Below are positions 23,342-30,666 of a DNA stretch of 38,671 nt, piece by piece. The position numbers were made by a program, and so were the translations under genes. Under the pieces are notes generated by a model. That model was given only the letters and a program-made list of their open reading frames with translations. It was not told the DNA's origin and did no database searches. Where the stretch lies: positions 1-38,671 of IMG/VR virus record IMGVR_UViG_3300033183_000103. The stretch is one strand, 5' to 3'. Source of the stretch: a virus. Each line of letters begins with the position of its first letter. The first letter of the stretch is position 1.

Positions 23342-23772
23342 TAGTTTGTTGGACATTGGCAGATATCACTAACACTGGCTTTACAGCAAAGCCAAAGAAC
23401 GAGCACGAAGTTAAACTGCGTAATCAACAACGCAATTATGAGACATTCCTACAACTTATTGGTATGCGTAACCAACCAACTGTTCTCATACATCCAACAC
23501 AGTTAGAAGATCAAGACATAGCACAGTATCCATTTGGACGTTGGTATATGCAGGACCTAGGCTTCAAGTATAATGTATGGATGTTTGCCTTTGAAGTTGA
23601 ACAACCAACAGCATTTGACAACGAAAACGGCCCACTCATGGCACTTATGGAAGACTTCAACAACATACCTATCATAACAGATCTAGAAGAAAACTGTAAA
23701 ATCAACAATACTATCAACACGTTAGGTCCAAAATGCAACACTTTCTTTATGCACGAAAAAACAAAAGTATGA
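23338..23772 (+). CDS. Conserved phage protein of unknown function
   Basis: A 144-residue protein with a hydrophobic core and several aromatic clusters (PFGRWYMQDLGFKYNVWMFAFEVEQ). It begins inside the previous gene by four bases. From memory it belongs to an unnamed family shared by T4-like cyanophages and pelagiphages. No catalytic residues are evident. The late element at 23771 starts at its stop codon. Confidence 0.55.
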   Translation: MIVCWTLADITNTGFTAKPKNEHEVKLRNQQRNYETFLQLIGMRNQPTVLIHPTQLEDQDIAQYPFGRWYMQDLGFKYNVWMFAFEVEQPTAFDNENGPLMALMEDFNNIPIITDLEENCKINNTINTLGPKCNTFFMHEKTKV

Positions 23773-23778
23773 TAAATA
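23771..23778 (+). promoter_or_regulatory. Late promoter GATAAATA with a long leader
   Basis: GATAAATA overlaps the last base pairs of the upstream stop. The next ATG is at 23883, leaving an unusually long leader of about 99 bases that contains a direct repeat (TAGGCTCAA at 23813-23821 and 23823-23831). A second promoter within the leader (GATAAT near 23856) is possible. Confidence 0.6.
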
Positions 23779-23882
23779 CTTCTGAAGCATCACATAACCG
23801 AACACATAACTTAGGCTCAAATAGGCTCAACTCAATACACAACTGGCACGTGTGATAATATCGTATTGACGGAAATTTTGAG

Positions 23883-24146
23883 ATGAGCACACAAGCAACA
23901 GAGATCGAAAAGGAAAACTTGGAAGCCCACGTCGAGTTATGTGCCGAAAGGTATGAGGCATTGGAAAATAAACTTGATCAGGTAGAAGAGAAAGTCAGCA
24001 AGTTGGAAGGTGTAGTCCATGAGATCAAAGATATGATCGTAAACATGAACGACCGCCGTAACCAACAGTTGATAAAATGGGGTATGTCAGCGATTGGTGC
24101 CCTATTAGCCGTGGTTGCATGGTTCGTAATTAAGTATTTAGGCTAA
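23883..24146 (+). CDS. XhlA-like coiled-coil membrane protein, candidate holin
   Basis: An 87-residue protein with a heptad-patterned coiled coil (about residues 8-58, KLDQVEEKVSKLEGVVHEIKD) and one C-terminal membrane segment (about 64-84, GMSAIGALLAVVAWFVI) with a short Lys-containing tail. This layout matches haemolysin-XhlA-type phage membrane proteins and some class III holins, which cooperate with the endolysin. A SleB-type hydrolase lies 14 kb away. The late promoter upstream suits a lysis or virion role. An alternative is a virion membrane-contact protein. Confidence 0.6.
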   Translation: MSTQATEIEKENLEAHVELCAERYEALENKLDQVEEKVSKLEGVVHEIKDMIVNMNDRRNQQLIKWGMSAIGALLAVVAWFVIKYLG

Positions 24147-24150
24147 CACT

Positions 24151-24618
24151 ATGAAGCAGGCTCAAGCATATAAGAAACTTCGTAGCCTCGCAAAGCAGAG
24201 TTTAGATTCAATCAGACAAAACATCATTGTAAAAGAAAAAAATTACTACGTTGCTTTTGATAGATTTAAAATTACTAAAACAACAGATGGTTTTTCTGTG
24301 TATAGACTTGGCACATTTGAACATGAGTTTGTTAATTCACAGAATGCAACAAGTTACTGTATACTAGAGAAGCACGGAAGACAAGATTACTCTCAAAATT
24401 TACTACACTTAGATAAGAAATTGCAACACAAAATGTTTGATTTTGAAGTTGCTAAGAATACTATATCAAAATCTAAAGACAAAGATAGAATCACAACAGC
24501 GGCCATAAGAGCTCAAGAATCTATATTAGAATCTAAGAACTTGAAAGAACAAATTAACCACATAGTTAATTTGGCTAAATACTTCCAAGAAAAGGAATTA
24601 ACAAATGAAACTAACTGA
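24151..24618 (+). CDS. Hypothetical late protein
   Basis: A 155-residue basic protein. The N-terminal 50 residues contain YVAFDRFKITKTTDGFSVYRLG, likely beta strands. The C-terminal half is helical (KNTISKSKDKDRITTAAIRAQESIL). Unrecognised, but the pattern resembles small proteins preceding prohead or scaffold-type genes in marine T4-like phages. Its end overlaps the next gene by 14 bases, and that gene's AAGGA ribosome site lies inside it. Confidence 0.55.
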   Translation: MKQAQAYKKLRSLAKQSLDSIRQNIIVKEKNYYVAFDRFKITKTTDGFSVYRLGTFEHEFVNSQNATSYCILEKHGRQDYSQNLLHLDKKLQHKMFDFEVAKNTISKSKDKDRITTAAIRAQESILESKNLKEQINHIVNLAKYFQEKELTNETN

Positions 24619-25453
24619 CATCGCACCAAAAACGGATGCTAGACTGATTACTAAGGTAATGGAAAGCCATTTTGCACCTAAGTTTGATGTGTCTACATTA
24701 AAAATAGAACAAGCACGTCAAATGCTTACTAAGACACAGGCATTAATCAGAGAAGCAAGAAACAAACCAAGTTTTCATCAAAGTGAAAATTCACCTGCAT
24801 ACCTGCAGTTAATGATGATGGAACAAGCACTTAAGGCTCACATCACTGAGTATGGTGCTGACAGTGCTTCATATGCTAACGGAACTGCATATCAATCAGC
24901 ACAAGGACAAGCAATCAAGAAAGCCGTGATGCCTGATATCAAGGATGCTGAAGAGGACGAAGACGAGATGGAAGAGGGTTCATGTGGTTCTAAACGTAAG
25001 ATGGGCGAATATGGCAAGAAGAAAATGAAAGAGTCCAAGTTAACAGAATCAGAAGTAGAACAGGCACAGGTGGTATTGGCCGCACAAGATATGGTAGACA
25101 AGATACAAGGTATGTTAGAAGATGTCACTGACATGCAGTATAAGGATTTACCGAACCTAGTTGAAATGATGCGTAATGAAGTTGGTGTCAACGAGGCACA
25201 ATCATTCTTGGACGCACAGACAGCGGCATTATCACAATTAGTAACGGCACTAGAACAAGCAAAACAAGAATCAACAAACGCTATGGCACCATTGACAGGT
25301 GAGTCAGCAGTTGCTCCAGAAGACTTCAGTGACAATGATCTGGACGCAGGTGTTGACAACGACACACCTCCAACACTAGATACTGAAGAAGAACCAGAGA
25401 TCACAGAACCAGAAGCAGACTTAGAACCAGATCTAGGCAGAGAAAGACGATAA
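24605..25453 (+). CDS. Scaffold- or head-associated acidic protein
   Basis: A 282-residue protein with helical N-terminal part (STLKIEQARQMLTKTQALIREARN), an acidic linker (DAEEDEDEMEEGSCGSKRK near 114-132), a second helical domain (LAAQDMVDKIQGMLEDVTDMQYKDLPNLV, about 158-186) and a Pro/Glu/Asp-rich disordered tail. The second domain resembles a conserved block in T4-like marine phage proteins I associate with prohead or internal structural genes. That recall is not firm. The mosaic of disordered acidic and helical segments is typical of phage scaffolding and internal proteins. It is coupled by TAATG to the next gene. Confidence 0.5.
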   Translation: MKLTDIAPKTDARLITKVMESHFAPKFDVSTLKIEQARQMLTKTQALIREARNKPSFHQSENSPAYLQLMMMEQALKAHITEYGADSASYANGTAYQSAQGQAIKKAVMPDIKDAEEDEDEMEEGSCGSKRKMGEYGKKKMKESKLTESEVEQAQVVLAAQDMVDKIQGMLEDVTDMQYKDLPNLVEMMRNEVGVNEAQSFLDAQTAALSQLVTALEQAKQESTNAMAPLTGESAVAPEDFSDNDLDAGVDNDTPPTLDTEEEPEITEPEADLEPDLGRERR

Positions 25454-25776
25454 TGAAAATGTTTGAGGTTGACGGTCAATCAACAGAGTTGGCCGCTCTA
25501 GTCCAATACTTAATGGGCAAGAGTGATGACCTTAAATCTAAGCCAGAAATGAAAACAGATACTTTCATTAACATGGCTAAAAGCATGGGTGTTAACATAA
25601 CATTTGGCAACTTACAGGCACTAGCAAACCAGGCTCCACTAAAGAACATGATTACTACTCTTAACCAGGATGTTATCGCATTTGGTGATACAGATCCCAA
25701 CGTTAAGATGCCAGTAGACAAGGCAAGAGACACAGTTAAAAAGATGGCAAAAAGATCAATGGCTCAGAGAAGATAA
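25453..25776 (+). CDS. Hypothetical protein, possible head partner
   Basis: A 107-residue protein, helical with a basic C-terminus (KARDTVKKMAKRSMAQRR). Contains the blocks ELAALVQYLMGKSDD and INMAKSMGVNITFGNLQALA, which look like a small DNA- or protein-binding helical domain. No named family. The TAATG junction implies a stoichiometric link with the acidic protein upstream. A strong terminator 30 bases after its stop ends the operon. Confidence 0.55.
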   Translation: MKMFEVDGQSTELAALVQYLMGKSDDLKSKPEMKTDTFINMAKSMGVNITFGNLQALANQAPLKNMITTLNQDVIAFGDTDPNVKMPVDKARDTVKKMAKRSMAQRR

Positions 25777-25804
25777 GATATATACAGTTAACATGATGCT
25801 CCAG

Positions 25805-25828
25805 AACCCTACTTCGGTAGGGTTTTTT
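25805..25828 (+). terminator. Rho-independent terminator with TTCG loop
   Basis: An 8-bp stem (AACCCTAC at 25805-25812, GTAGGGTT at 25817-25824), a stable TTCG tetraloop and a run of T. It separates the head-like genes from the HNH/iron-sulfur region. Confidence 0.9.
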
Positions 25829-25839
25829 ATTGGCTATGG

Positions 25840-25869
25840 TTGACGGTTGGTTGATAAATAGTTTACAAT
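25840..25869 (+). promoter_or_regulatory. Mixed promoter region upstream of HNH gene
   Basis: A sigma-70-like pair (TTGACG at 25840-25845, TACAAT at 25864-25869, 18-bp spacer) encloses a late element GATAAATA at 25853-25860. A further TATAAATG (25883-25890) lies downstream. The stretch could be read by host-type and late polymerase forms. This is a weak call. Confidence 0.4.
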
Positions 25870-25909
25870 AATAGTCAAGTATTATAAATGACACATTGGT
25901 GCACCTAGA

Positions 25910-25917
25910 CATAAATA
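25910..25917 (+). promoter_or_regulatory. Late promoter CATAAATA, leaderless geometry
   Basis: CATAAATA ends five bases before the ATG at 25923, again the leaderless spacing. It favours 25923 as the HNH start over an upstream TTG at 25896. No ribosome site precedes 25923. Confidence 0.5.
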
Positions 25918-25922
25918 CTAGT

Positions 25923-26513
25923 ATGAAAAAATACGGTATAATAAAAAAGTGTAAGCATTGTGGAACTGAGTTTGAAACTAGACCTAGGTTTTTAGACTAT
26001 TGCTCTCAAAAATGTAAAAATCCGTTAAACCGAGGAGAATATAAACCTTGGAATAAAGGTAAGAAAATGTCTAAAGAGTTTATTGAAACTAAAATGAACT
26101 TAGACGGTTTAGAAAAAGGTCGGGGTTATTGGAAAGGTAAGAAAAATCCTGGTGCGGCAAAAAAATGGCTAGGAGAAAATAATCCTAACTGGGACGGCAA
26201 GATGAATAATCAACGTCCTAAAAATTACGTTGATGATGAATTTACAGCATACAAAAGAGAGTGCCGTAAAGCAACATATCGATCTTGGTATGCTATGAAG
26301 AAAGAAGGAACAATACCTGATAATACAGGTAAAAGAAAAGACCAATATCAATTAGATCATATTATTCCTTTTAAGCAAGGATTTGAATTAGGAATAGATC
26401 CTGTGATTATTGGTGGTAGACAAAATCTACAATGGATATTAGGTGAAGAGAATAGAAAGAAGTGGGATTCTTATCAACCTAATAATGTTATTAAAACTAT
26501 TTTAGGAGATTAA
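25923..26513 (+). CDS. HNH homing endonuclease
   Basis: A 196-residue endonuclease of the free-standing homing type. The N-terminal zinc motif has C10, C13, C27 and C31 (KKCKHCGTEF and YCSQKCK). The middle carries NUMOD3-like DNA-binding repeats (PWNKGKK, GYWKGKKNPGA and NPNWDGK). The HNH core is YQLDHIIPFKQGFELG, with NLQWILGEENRKKWD supplying the Asn and the end of the beta-beta-alpha metal fold. It is much more AT-rich than the iscU gene that follows, starting three bases after its stop. Its last bases supply the TTAGGAGAT ribosome site for iscU. It is probably mobile by homing. Confidence 0.85.
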   Translation: MKKYGIIKKCKHCGTEFETRPRFLDYCSQKCKNPLNRGEYKPWNKGKKMSKEFIETKMNLDGLEKGRGYWKGKKNPGAAKKWLGENNPNWDGKMNNQRPKNYVDDEFTAYKRECRKATYRSWYAMKKEGTIPDNTGKRKDQYQLDHIIPFKQGFELGIDPVIIGGRQNLQWILGEENRKKWDSYQPNNVIKTILGD

Positions 26514-26516
26514 ACT

Positions 26517-26904
26517 ATGGGTTATTCAGCCAAGGTTCTTGATCACTATGAAAATCCCAGAAATGTGGGATCAATGGATAAGGAGTTGCCACAAGTCGGA
26601 ACCGGTATGGTCGGTGCCCCGGCTTGTGGATGACGGAGACGTCATGAAACTCCAGATAATGGTAGAAGATGGAATTATTCAAGACGCTAAGTTTAAGACT
26701 TATGGTTGTGGTAGTGCTATCGCAAGTAGCAGTCTCGTCACAGAACTTCTCAAGGGGAAGACACTGGATGAAGCCACCGCAATTAGAAACAGCGATATCG
26801 CGGAGGAACTCGCACTTCCGCCCGTCAAGATTCATTGCTCTGTCCTTGCTGAGGATGCGATTAAATCAGCGATAGCAGATTACAAGAAAAAGAATGGAAG
26901 TTAA
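26517..26904 (+). pseudogene. iscU: IscU iron-sulfur scaffold, frameshifted at a UGA-C
   Basis: The reading frame from the ATG at 26517 (after a TTAGGAGAT site) matches IscU through residues 1-38, ending GMVGAPACG with C37, then meets TGA at 26631-26633. The downstream frame, shifted by +1, continues with DVMKLQI, TYGCGSAIASSS and VKIHCSVLAEDA to a TAA at 26902. All three cluster-ligand cysteines and the LPPVK motif are intact. Seven extra bases (26631-26637) break the frame. If a ribosome skipped one base at UGA-C, the protein would gain just Asp-Gly after G38. This is either a dead gene, a programmed +1 frameshift, or an assembly error. The gene is more GC-rich than its surroundings, suggesting recent acquisition. 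Confidence 0.85.
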
Positions 26905-27061
26905 ATCACCATGTGTGTCTATATGTGCCTTGCATGAGGGAATATGCCAAGGTTGCGGAAGAACACAGAAAGAAATAGCAGGTTGGTGGGACATGTCCAA
27001 CGAAGAAAAACAACAAGTGTTAGATCGATTAGAGAAAGAAACCAATGATCTCATTGACTGA
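26894..27061 (+). CDS. DUF1289-family protein (predicted Fe-S binder)
   Basis: A 55-residue protein. The pattern SPCVSIC (C7, C11), a spacer, then GICQGCGRTQKEIAGW (C18, C21) and WDMSNEEKQQVLDRL is the DUF1289 signature found in proteobacteria, usually four cysteines for metal or Fe-S binding and often next to redox genes. It overlaps iscU by 11 bases and iscA by 17 bases, so the three are one transcript. Function in the family is not established. A small Fe-S or zinc protein helping cofactor transfer is the fair inference. Confidence 0.85.
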   Translation: MEVKSPCVSICALHEGICQGCGRTQKEIAGWWDMSNEEKQQVLDRLEKETNDLID

Positions 27062-27365
27062 ACAGGCCGCTAAAAAAGCACTGCATCATATAACAAGTAG
27101 ACAAGGAACCCAGGGCCTTCGTATTGGTGTAAAAACCACTGGGTGTTCTGGTATGGCATATATACTAGAGTTCGTAGACGAAATTTTACCAGATGATGTG
27201 ACATTTGTTGACAAGGATGTTACACTGGTAGTGGACAAGTTACATCTAACATATCTAGATGGACTTACATTAGATTACCAGAAAAAAGGATTAAACGAAG
27301 GCTTTGAATTCATCAACCCAAACGAATCAGCAAGATGTGGCTGTGGAGAATCATTCACGGTCTAG
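27045..27365 (+). CDS. iscA: IscA/HesB-type Fe-S assembly protein
   Basis: A 106-residue A-type carrier that delivers Fe-S clusters to target proteins. The three ligand cysteines are C34 in GVKTTGCSGMAY and C98, C100 in the C-terminal ARCGCGESFTV, matching the IscA positions (35, 99, 101). The length is typical. It is coupled to the DUF1289 gene by overlap and followed by the nuclease gene, whose possible start lies within it. With iscU and DUF1289 it makes a compact phage-borne Fe-S cassette. No cysteine desulfurase (IscS) is present, so host sulfur supply would be needed. Confidence 0.9.
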   Translation: MISLTEQAAKKALHHITSRQGTQGLRIGVKTTGCSGMAYILEFVDEILPDDVTFVDKDVTLVVDKLHLTYLDGLTLDYQKKGLNEGFEFINPNESARCGCGESFTV

Positions 27366-28047
27366 AATAGTCGCGAGACATGACTATGCAGAACTCACAA
27401 GAAACTCAGTGGGTGGTCAGCGTTTATATCAATGTCCAGATGGTAACAGCGTTCCGTCAGTTACCACAATTTTAGATAAGACAAAACCCAAAGAAAAACA
27501 AGAAGCCTTGGCCAAGTGGCGTCGATCAGTGGGTGAAGAAAAAGCACAACAGATAGTTACAGAAGCCGCCAACAGGGGAACAAGGATGCACAAGTATCTT
27601 GAAGACTACGTCAATGGTGAAGAATTAAAAGAAAGTGTTGGTAATCCCTATGCACAACAAAGTTTGGACATGGCCAAGATTGTGATCAAAGAAGGACTCA
27701 AAGATGTGGATGAGTTTTGGGGAACTGAGGTTGCCTTATATCATCCTAAGATATATGCAGGCACTACAGACTGTGTAGGTATACACAAGGGCGAAGGTGC
27801 CATACTCGACTTTAAACAAACCAATAAACCTAAAAAGCGTGAGTGGATTGAAGACTACTTTCTACAGTTGGCCGCATACGCAGAAGCACACAATGAAGTA
27901 TATGGAACTAAAATTAACAAAGGCGTAGTTCTCATGTGTTCAAAAGACTATGAGTATCAAGAATTCATATCAGAGGGTGCGGAATTTGACATGTGGAAAG
28001 AACTTTGGTGGAAACGTGTTGAAGAATATTACGTCAAACATAGATGA
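27304..28047 (+). CDS. Cas4/RecB-like PD-(D/E)XK nuclease
   Basis: A 247-residue (if TTG 27304 is used) exonuclease-like protein. Core motifs: H96 in MHKYLED, E142 in GTEVALYHP, D156 in GTTDCVG, and D169-x-K171 in AILDFKQTNK, then Q188-x3-Y192 in QLAAYAE, the RecB-type signature. The start is unclear. 27304 overlaps iscA by 62 bases, and GTGs at 27337 and 27343 are in frame, but no ribosome site is convincing. It lacks the four cysteines of a Cas4 Fe-S cluster (only C44, C157 and C223 seen). A role in host DNA degradation or recombination end-processing is likely. Confidence 0.8.
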   Translation: MNSSTQTNQQDVAVENHSRSRIVARHDYAELTRNSVGGQRLYQCPDGNSVPSVTTILDKTKPKEKQEALAKWRRSVGEEKAQQIVTEAANRGTRMHKYLEDYVNGEELKESVGNPYAQQSLDMAKIVIKEGLKDVDEFWGTEVALYHPKIYAGTTDCVGIHKGEGAILDFKQTNKPKKREWIEDYFLQLAAYAEAHNEVYGTKINKGVVLMCSKDYEYQEFISEGAEFDMWKELWWKRVEEYYVKHR

Positions 28048-28625
28048 GTTACCTTACTAGAGAAATTGATAACTTTTTATCCAAAGAAGAACTAGCAGAA
28101 GTATGGTCTGCAATAAACTCTGAGTCACGATGGAAATGGCACAAGTTTGCAGGCGGAGCCATGTTTTGGTATTACGAAGTATTTTTAAGTGACAGTTTTT
28201 ATTTTGAAGAAAATTTAGGATCTTCAGGACAATGGACACATGCACCCGAATGGGTAGAAGGCATACACCCAGTTTGGAATAAAATATATCTTAAGGTCAA
28301 AGAACTAGCTGGGCCTAATTTTGTTATGTGGCGTTACATCATTAATGGTCAAACCTGGGGACAAGAAGGCGAAGCACACACTGATTTTGTAGGCAGTGAA
28401 ACTAATTCAGAAACCTTTATATTGTATCTCAATGAGCTATGGGAGCCTGAATGGGGAGGAGATACTATATTTTATCACCCCAGATCAATGGATGAACGTG
28501 GCAGAACTCCTGTTAGTCCAGGTAAACTAATAAGTTATGACAGCAGAGTAAAACACAGAGGGTCCGCACCTACAGAAAAAAATATTCTTAGAGTTACTTT
28601 AGCCATACAAGGCAAATATGAATAA
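28044..28625 (+). CDS. 2-oxoglutarate/Fe(II)-dependent oxygenase
   Basis: A 193-residue oxygenase of the prolyl-4-hydroxylase-like type. The iron ligands are H112-x-D114 in GEAHTDF and H171 in SRVKHRGSAP. R183 in LRVTLAI would bind 2-oxoglutarate. The flanking strands (NELWEPEWGGDTIFYHP, then PGKLISYD) are typical. It overlaps the nuclease gene by 4 bases and precedes the tail fibre, so it may hydroxylate a virion protein or a host target. It belongs to a frequent group of cyanophage and pelagiphage oxygenases. The substrate is unknown. Confidence 0.85.
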   Translation: MSYLTREIDNFLSKEELAEVWSAINSESRWKWHKFAGGAMFWYYEVFLSDSFYFEENLGSSGQWTHAPEWVEGIHPVWNKIYLKVKELAGPNFVMWRYIINGQTWGQEGEAHTDFVGSETNSETFILYLNELWEPEWGGDTIFYHPRSMDERGRTPVSPGKLISYDSRVKHRGSAPTEKNILRVTLAIQGKYE

Positions 28626-28628
28626 ATA
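28621..28628 (+). promoter_or_regulatory. Late promoter AATAAATA for tail fibre
   Basis: AATAAATA overlaps the stop codon of the oxygenase gene and lies 24 bases before the ATG at 28653. It has two differences from TATAAATA or GATAAATA at its 5' end. Position in front of a clear structural gene supports it. Confidence 0.5.
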
Positions 28629-28652
28629 GTAGCATAATAACGGAATAGACAG

Positions 28653-30233
28653 ATGGCAATAACTCAAATATCACGAATACAACATAGACAAGGTCTAAAT
28701 GAAAATTTACCACAACTAGCAGGTGGCGAGTTTGGATGGTCATTAGACACACGTCAACTATATATTGGTAATGGCACAACAGCAAACGGTGCACCAGTTA
28801 TCGGTAACACTGAAGTTTTAACAGAGTTTTCAAACATTGTTGGACTTGCTGACACTTATACATATAAAGGTGATGATGCTGGATATGTTGTTAAAACAGG
28901 CGAATTAGTTTCAACACCAGTATCAAGATCACTACAAGATAAATTAGATGAAGTAGCAAGTGTTAAAGATTTTGGTGCAGTAGGCGACGGATCTACAGAT
29001 GATACTGATGCTATTAACCGTGCGTTGTATGAAATATTTTGTCGTGAAGTAAATTCTGAAGTAAGACGTAGTTTATATTTTCCAGCAGGAACATACGTTG
29101 TTACTGGCACACTGTTAATTCCACCTTATGCTAAACTGTTTGGTGAAGGCATGGACAGTTCTATTATTAAATTAGATAATGACCCTGCATCTACTATTCC
29201 AGATTATATTGCTAGAACAACGGACAGTCTACAACAAACTGGTTTAAACATTGGAACAAACTCAGCAGTGGCACCACAGCATGTTGAAATTAGTTCTTTA
29301 ACATTTGAAACAGCAGAAGAAACAGATTTATTCTTTGTTGAGTCATGCGAACAAATTCATTTTGATGCAGTAGGTTTTAAAGGACCACTAGGCACAACAG
29401 ATTTAACGTCAGCAACAGATGCATTAGCCTGTGTTAGAACATCAGGCACTGCAAGTAATATTCCTAAGAATGCTACATTTGATAAGTGTGCATTTGAAGG
29501 TATGACATATGGTTTTTACATCGATGATCGTTGCCAAGGTTGGACTGTATCAAACTCAAAATTTGAGACACTATATAACGGTATTGTGTTAGGTGTTTCA
29601 CCAGCAGACGGTGGTCCAATTGGCTTCCGTGCTGTTCATAACTTGTTTAATGATACATATGGTTCTGCTATTGTATATGATCAAGTTGGCAAATGTATTT
29701 CAGGATACAACATATTCTTAGACTGTGGTAATCAGTTCAATGGTGCAGGTTCACCAGCAACACCAGTTATTGATTTTAATTCAGACAACTGTGTATCAAT
29801 TGGTGATGTGTTTGAACGTGATGATACAGATGATTTATCATACCCTAGAGTTGACGTTGGCACTACAACAAGTATTGGCTTTTCAAACTCTAAAGATGTT
29901 AAATTAGGCAGTTTTGTCCGTGAGTCAGGTGACACGGCAACACTAACAGATAATACGTCATCTGCTACATCAGTGTTTACAATGGACAGTGGCGATGTAT
30001 CAGCATGGTCATTAGACTATACAATAACACGTGGTTCAAATGTTAGACATGGTAAGTTGACCGTGCGTAATGCGTCAACACCTGTTTACTCAGATGACTA
30101 CGCAGAGAACGCAGGAACAGGAGTCGTTCTATCAGTTGCTAATACAACCGGCACTACATACGCCCTACAGTATACAACTACTAGCACAGGAACAGACGCT
30201 ACATTAACATACAGCCTTACTCAGTTAGGTTAG
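28653..30233 (+). CDS. Tail fibre/spike with pectate-lyase fold
   Basis: A 526-residue tail protein. The first 50 residues (ISRIQHRQGLNENLPQLAGGEFGWSLD, LYIGNG) form a short domain found at the N-terminus of phage tail or receptor proteins. Residues about 90-110 link to VKDFGAVGDGSTDDTDAI (104-121), the hallmark start of a pectate-lyase-like parallel beta-helix, which runs on to about 410. The C-terminal 100 residues are Thr/Ser-rich, possibly a receptor-binding or trimerisation tip. Depolymerase activity is possible, but no catalytic residues can be identified by eye. It lies downstream of a late promoter and upstream of a conserved small gene. Confidence 0.8.
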   Translation: MAITQISRIQHRQGLNENLPQLAGGEFGWSLDTRQLYIGNGTTANGAPVIGNTEVLTEFSNIVGLADTYTYKGDDAGYVVKTGELVSTPVSRSLQDKLDEVASVKDFGAVGDGSTDDTDAINRALYEIFCREVNSEVRRSLYFPAGTYVVTGTLLIPPYAKLFGEGMDSSIIKLDNDPASTIPDYIARTTDSLQQTGLNIGTNSAVAPQHVEISSLTFETAEETDLFFVESCEQIHFDAVGFKGPLGTTDLTSATDALACVRTSGTASNIPKNATFDKCAFEGMTYGFYIDDRCQGWTVSNSKFETLYNGIVLGVSPADGGPIGFRAVHNLFNDTYGSAIVYDQVGKCISGYNIFLDCGNQFNGAGSPATPVIDFNSDNCVSIGDVFERDDTDDLSYPRVDVGTTTSIGFSNSKDVKLGSFVRESGDTATLTDNTSSATSVFTMDSGDVSAWSLDYTITRGSNVRHGKLTVRNASTPVYSDDYAENAGTGVVLSVANTTGTTYALQYTTTSTGTDATLTYSLTQLG

Positions 30234-30234
30234 T

Positions 30235-30666
30235 ATGTGGCTTGATCGATTTGAAGATCGTCTAGCATCCTGGTCTGAACTTAGATCACACAGCGAAGAG
30301 CTCCCCTTAGAACAAGCACTTGATCATATAGCCAATTGGTGGGGTCATGCACCTAGAGTCCACAATGTTATACATTGGAATGATCAATCAAATTGGCCCG
30401 ACCCTTGGGATCTTTTGGCAGATAATTCATTTGACGAACTTGCTCTAGCACTAGGAATGTCATATACTATTAGTATGATTGAAAAGTTTGATTGTTCAGT
30501 TGAGATCGCCCAAGCAAAGGACGATCAAGGACAAGAATATAATTTAGTCCTAGTAGACGATCGAAAATATATACTTAATTACGACCCATGGTCAACGGTA
30601 AGTAAAGAACAATTCAATTTTGAAATTACCAATTTTATAGACGCAAGAACACTTAGGATAGAATAA
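30235..30666 (+). CDS. Conserved phage protein next to tail fibre
   Basis: A 143-residue acidic protein with many Trp residues (NWWGHAPRVHNVIHWND, SNWPDPWDLLADN). The C-terminal YNLVLVDDRKYILNYDPW strand resembles an uncharacterised family in marine myoviruses, often located beside tail-fibre genes. It could be a fibre chaperone or structural cap. The stop-start overlap with nrdA is TAATG. Confidence 0.6.
   Translation: MWLDRFEDRLASWSELRSHSEELPLEQALDHIANWWGHAPRVHNVIHWNDQSNWPDPWDLLADNSFDELALALGMSYTISMIEKFDCSVEIAQAKDDQGQEYNLVLVDDRKYILNYDPWSTVSKEQFNFEITNFIDARTLRIE

Noticed and set aside
24892-25479. A 195-codon open frame on the minus strand
   Set aside because: It is antisense to the acidic scaffold-like gene. 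Low-complexity Ser-rich translation and no ribosome site show it is a shadow of biased codons in that gene.
26515-26835. Minus-strand frame opposite iscU, and a frame-1 start at 26539
   Set aside because: The minus frame is a shadow. The 26539 frame gives an unnatural N-terminus before DVMKLQ, so the IscU N-terminus must come from the frame beginning at 26517.
27304-28047. Cas4 Fe-S nuclease as client of the Fe-S cassette
   Set aside because: Core nuclease motifs fit, but the cysteine set for a Cas4 cluster is missing (only three scattered Cys).
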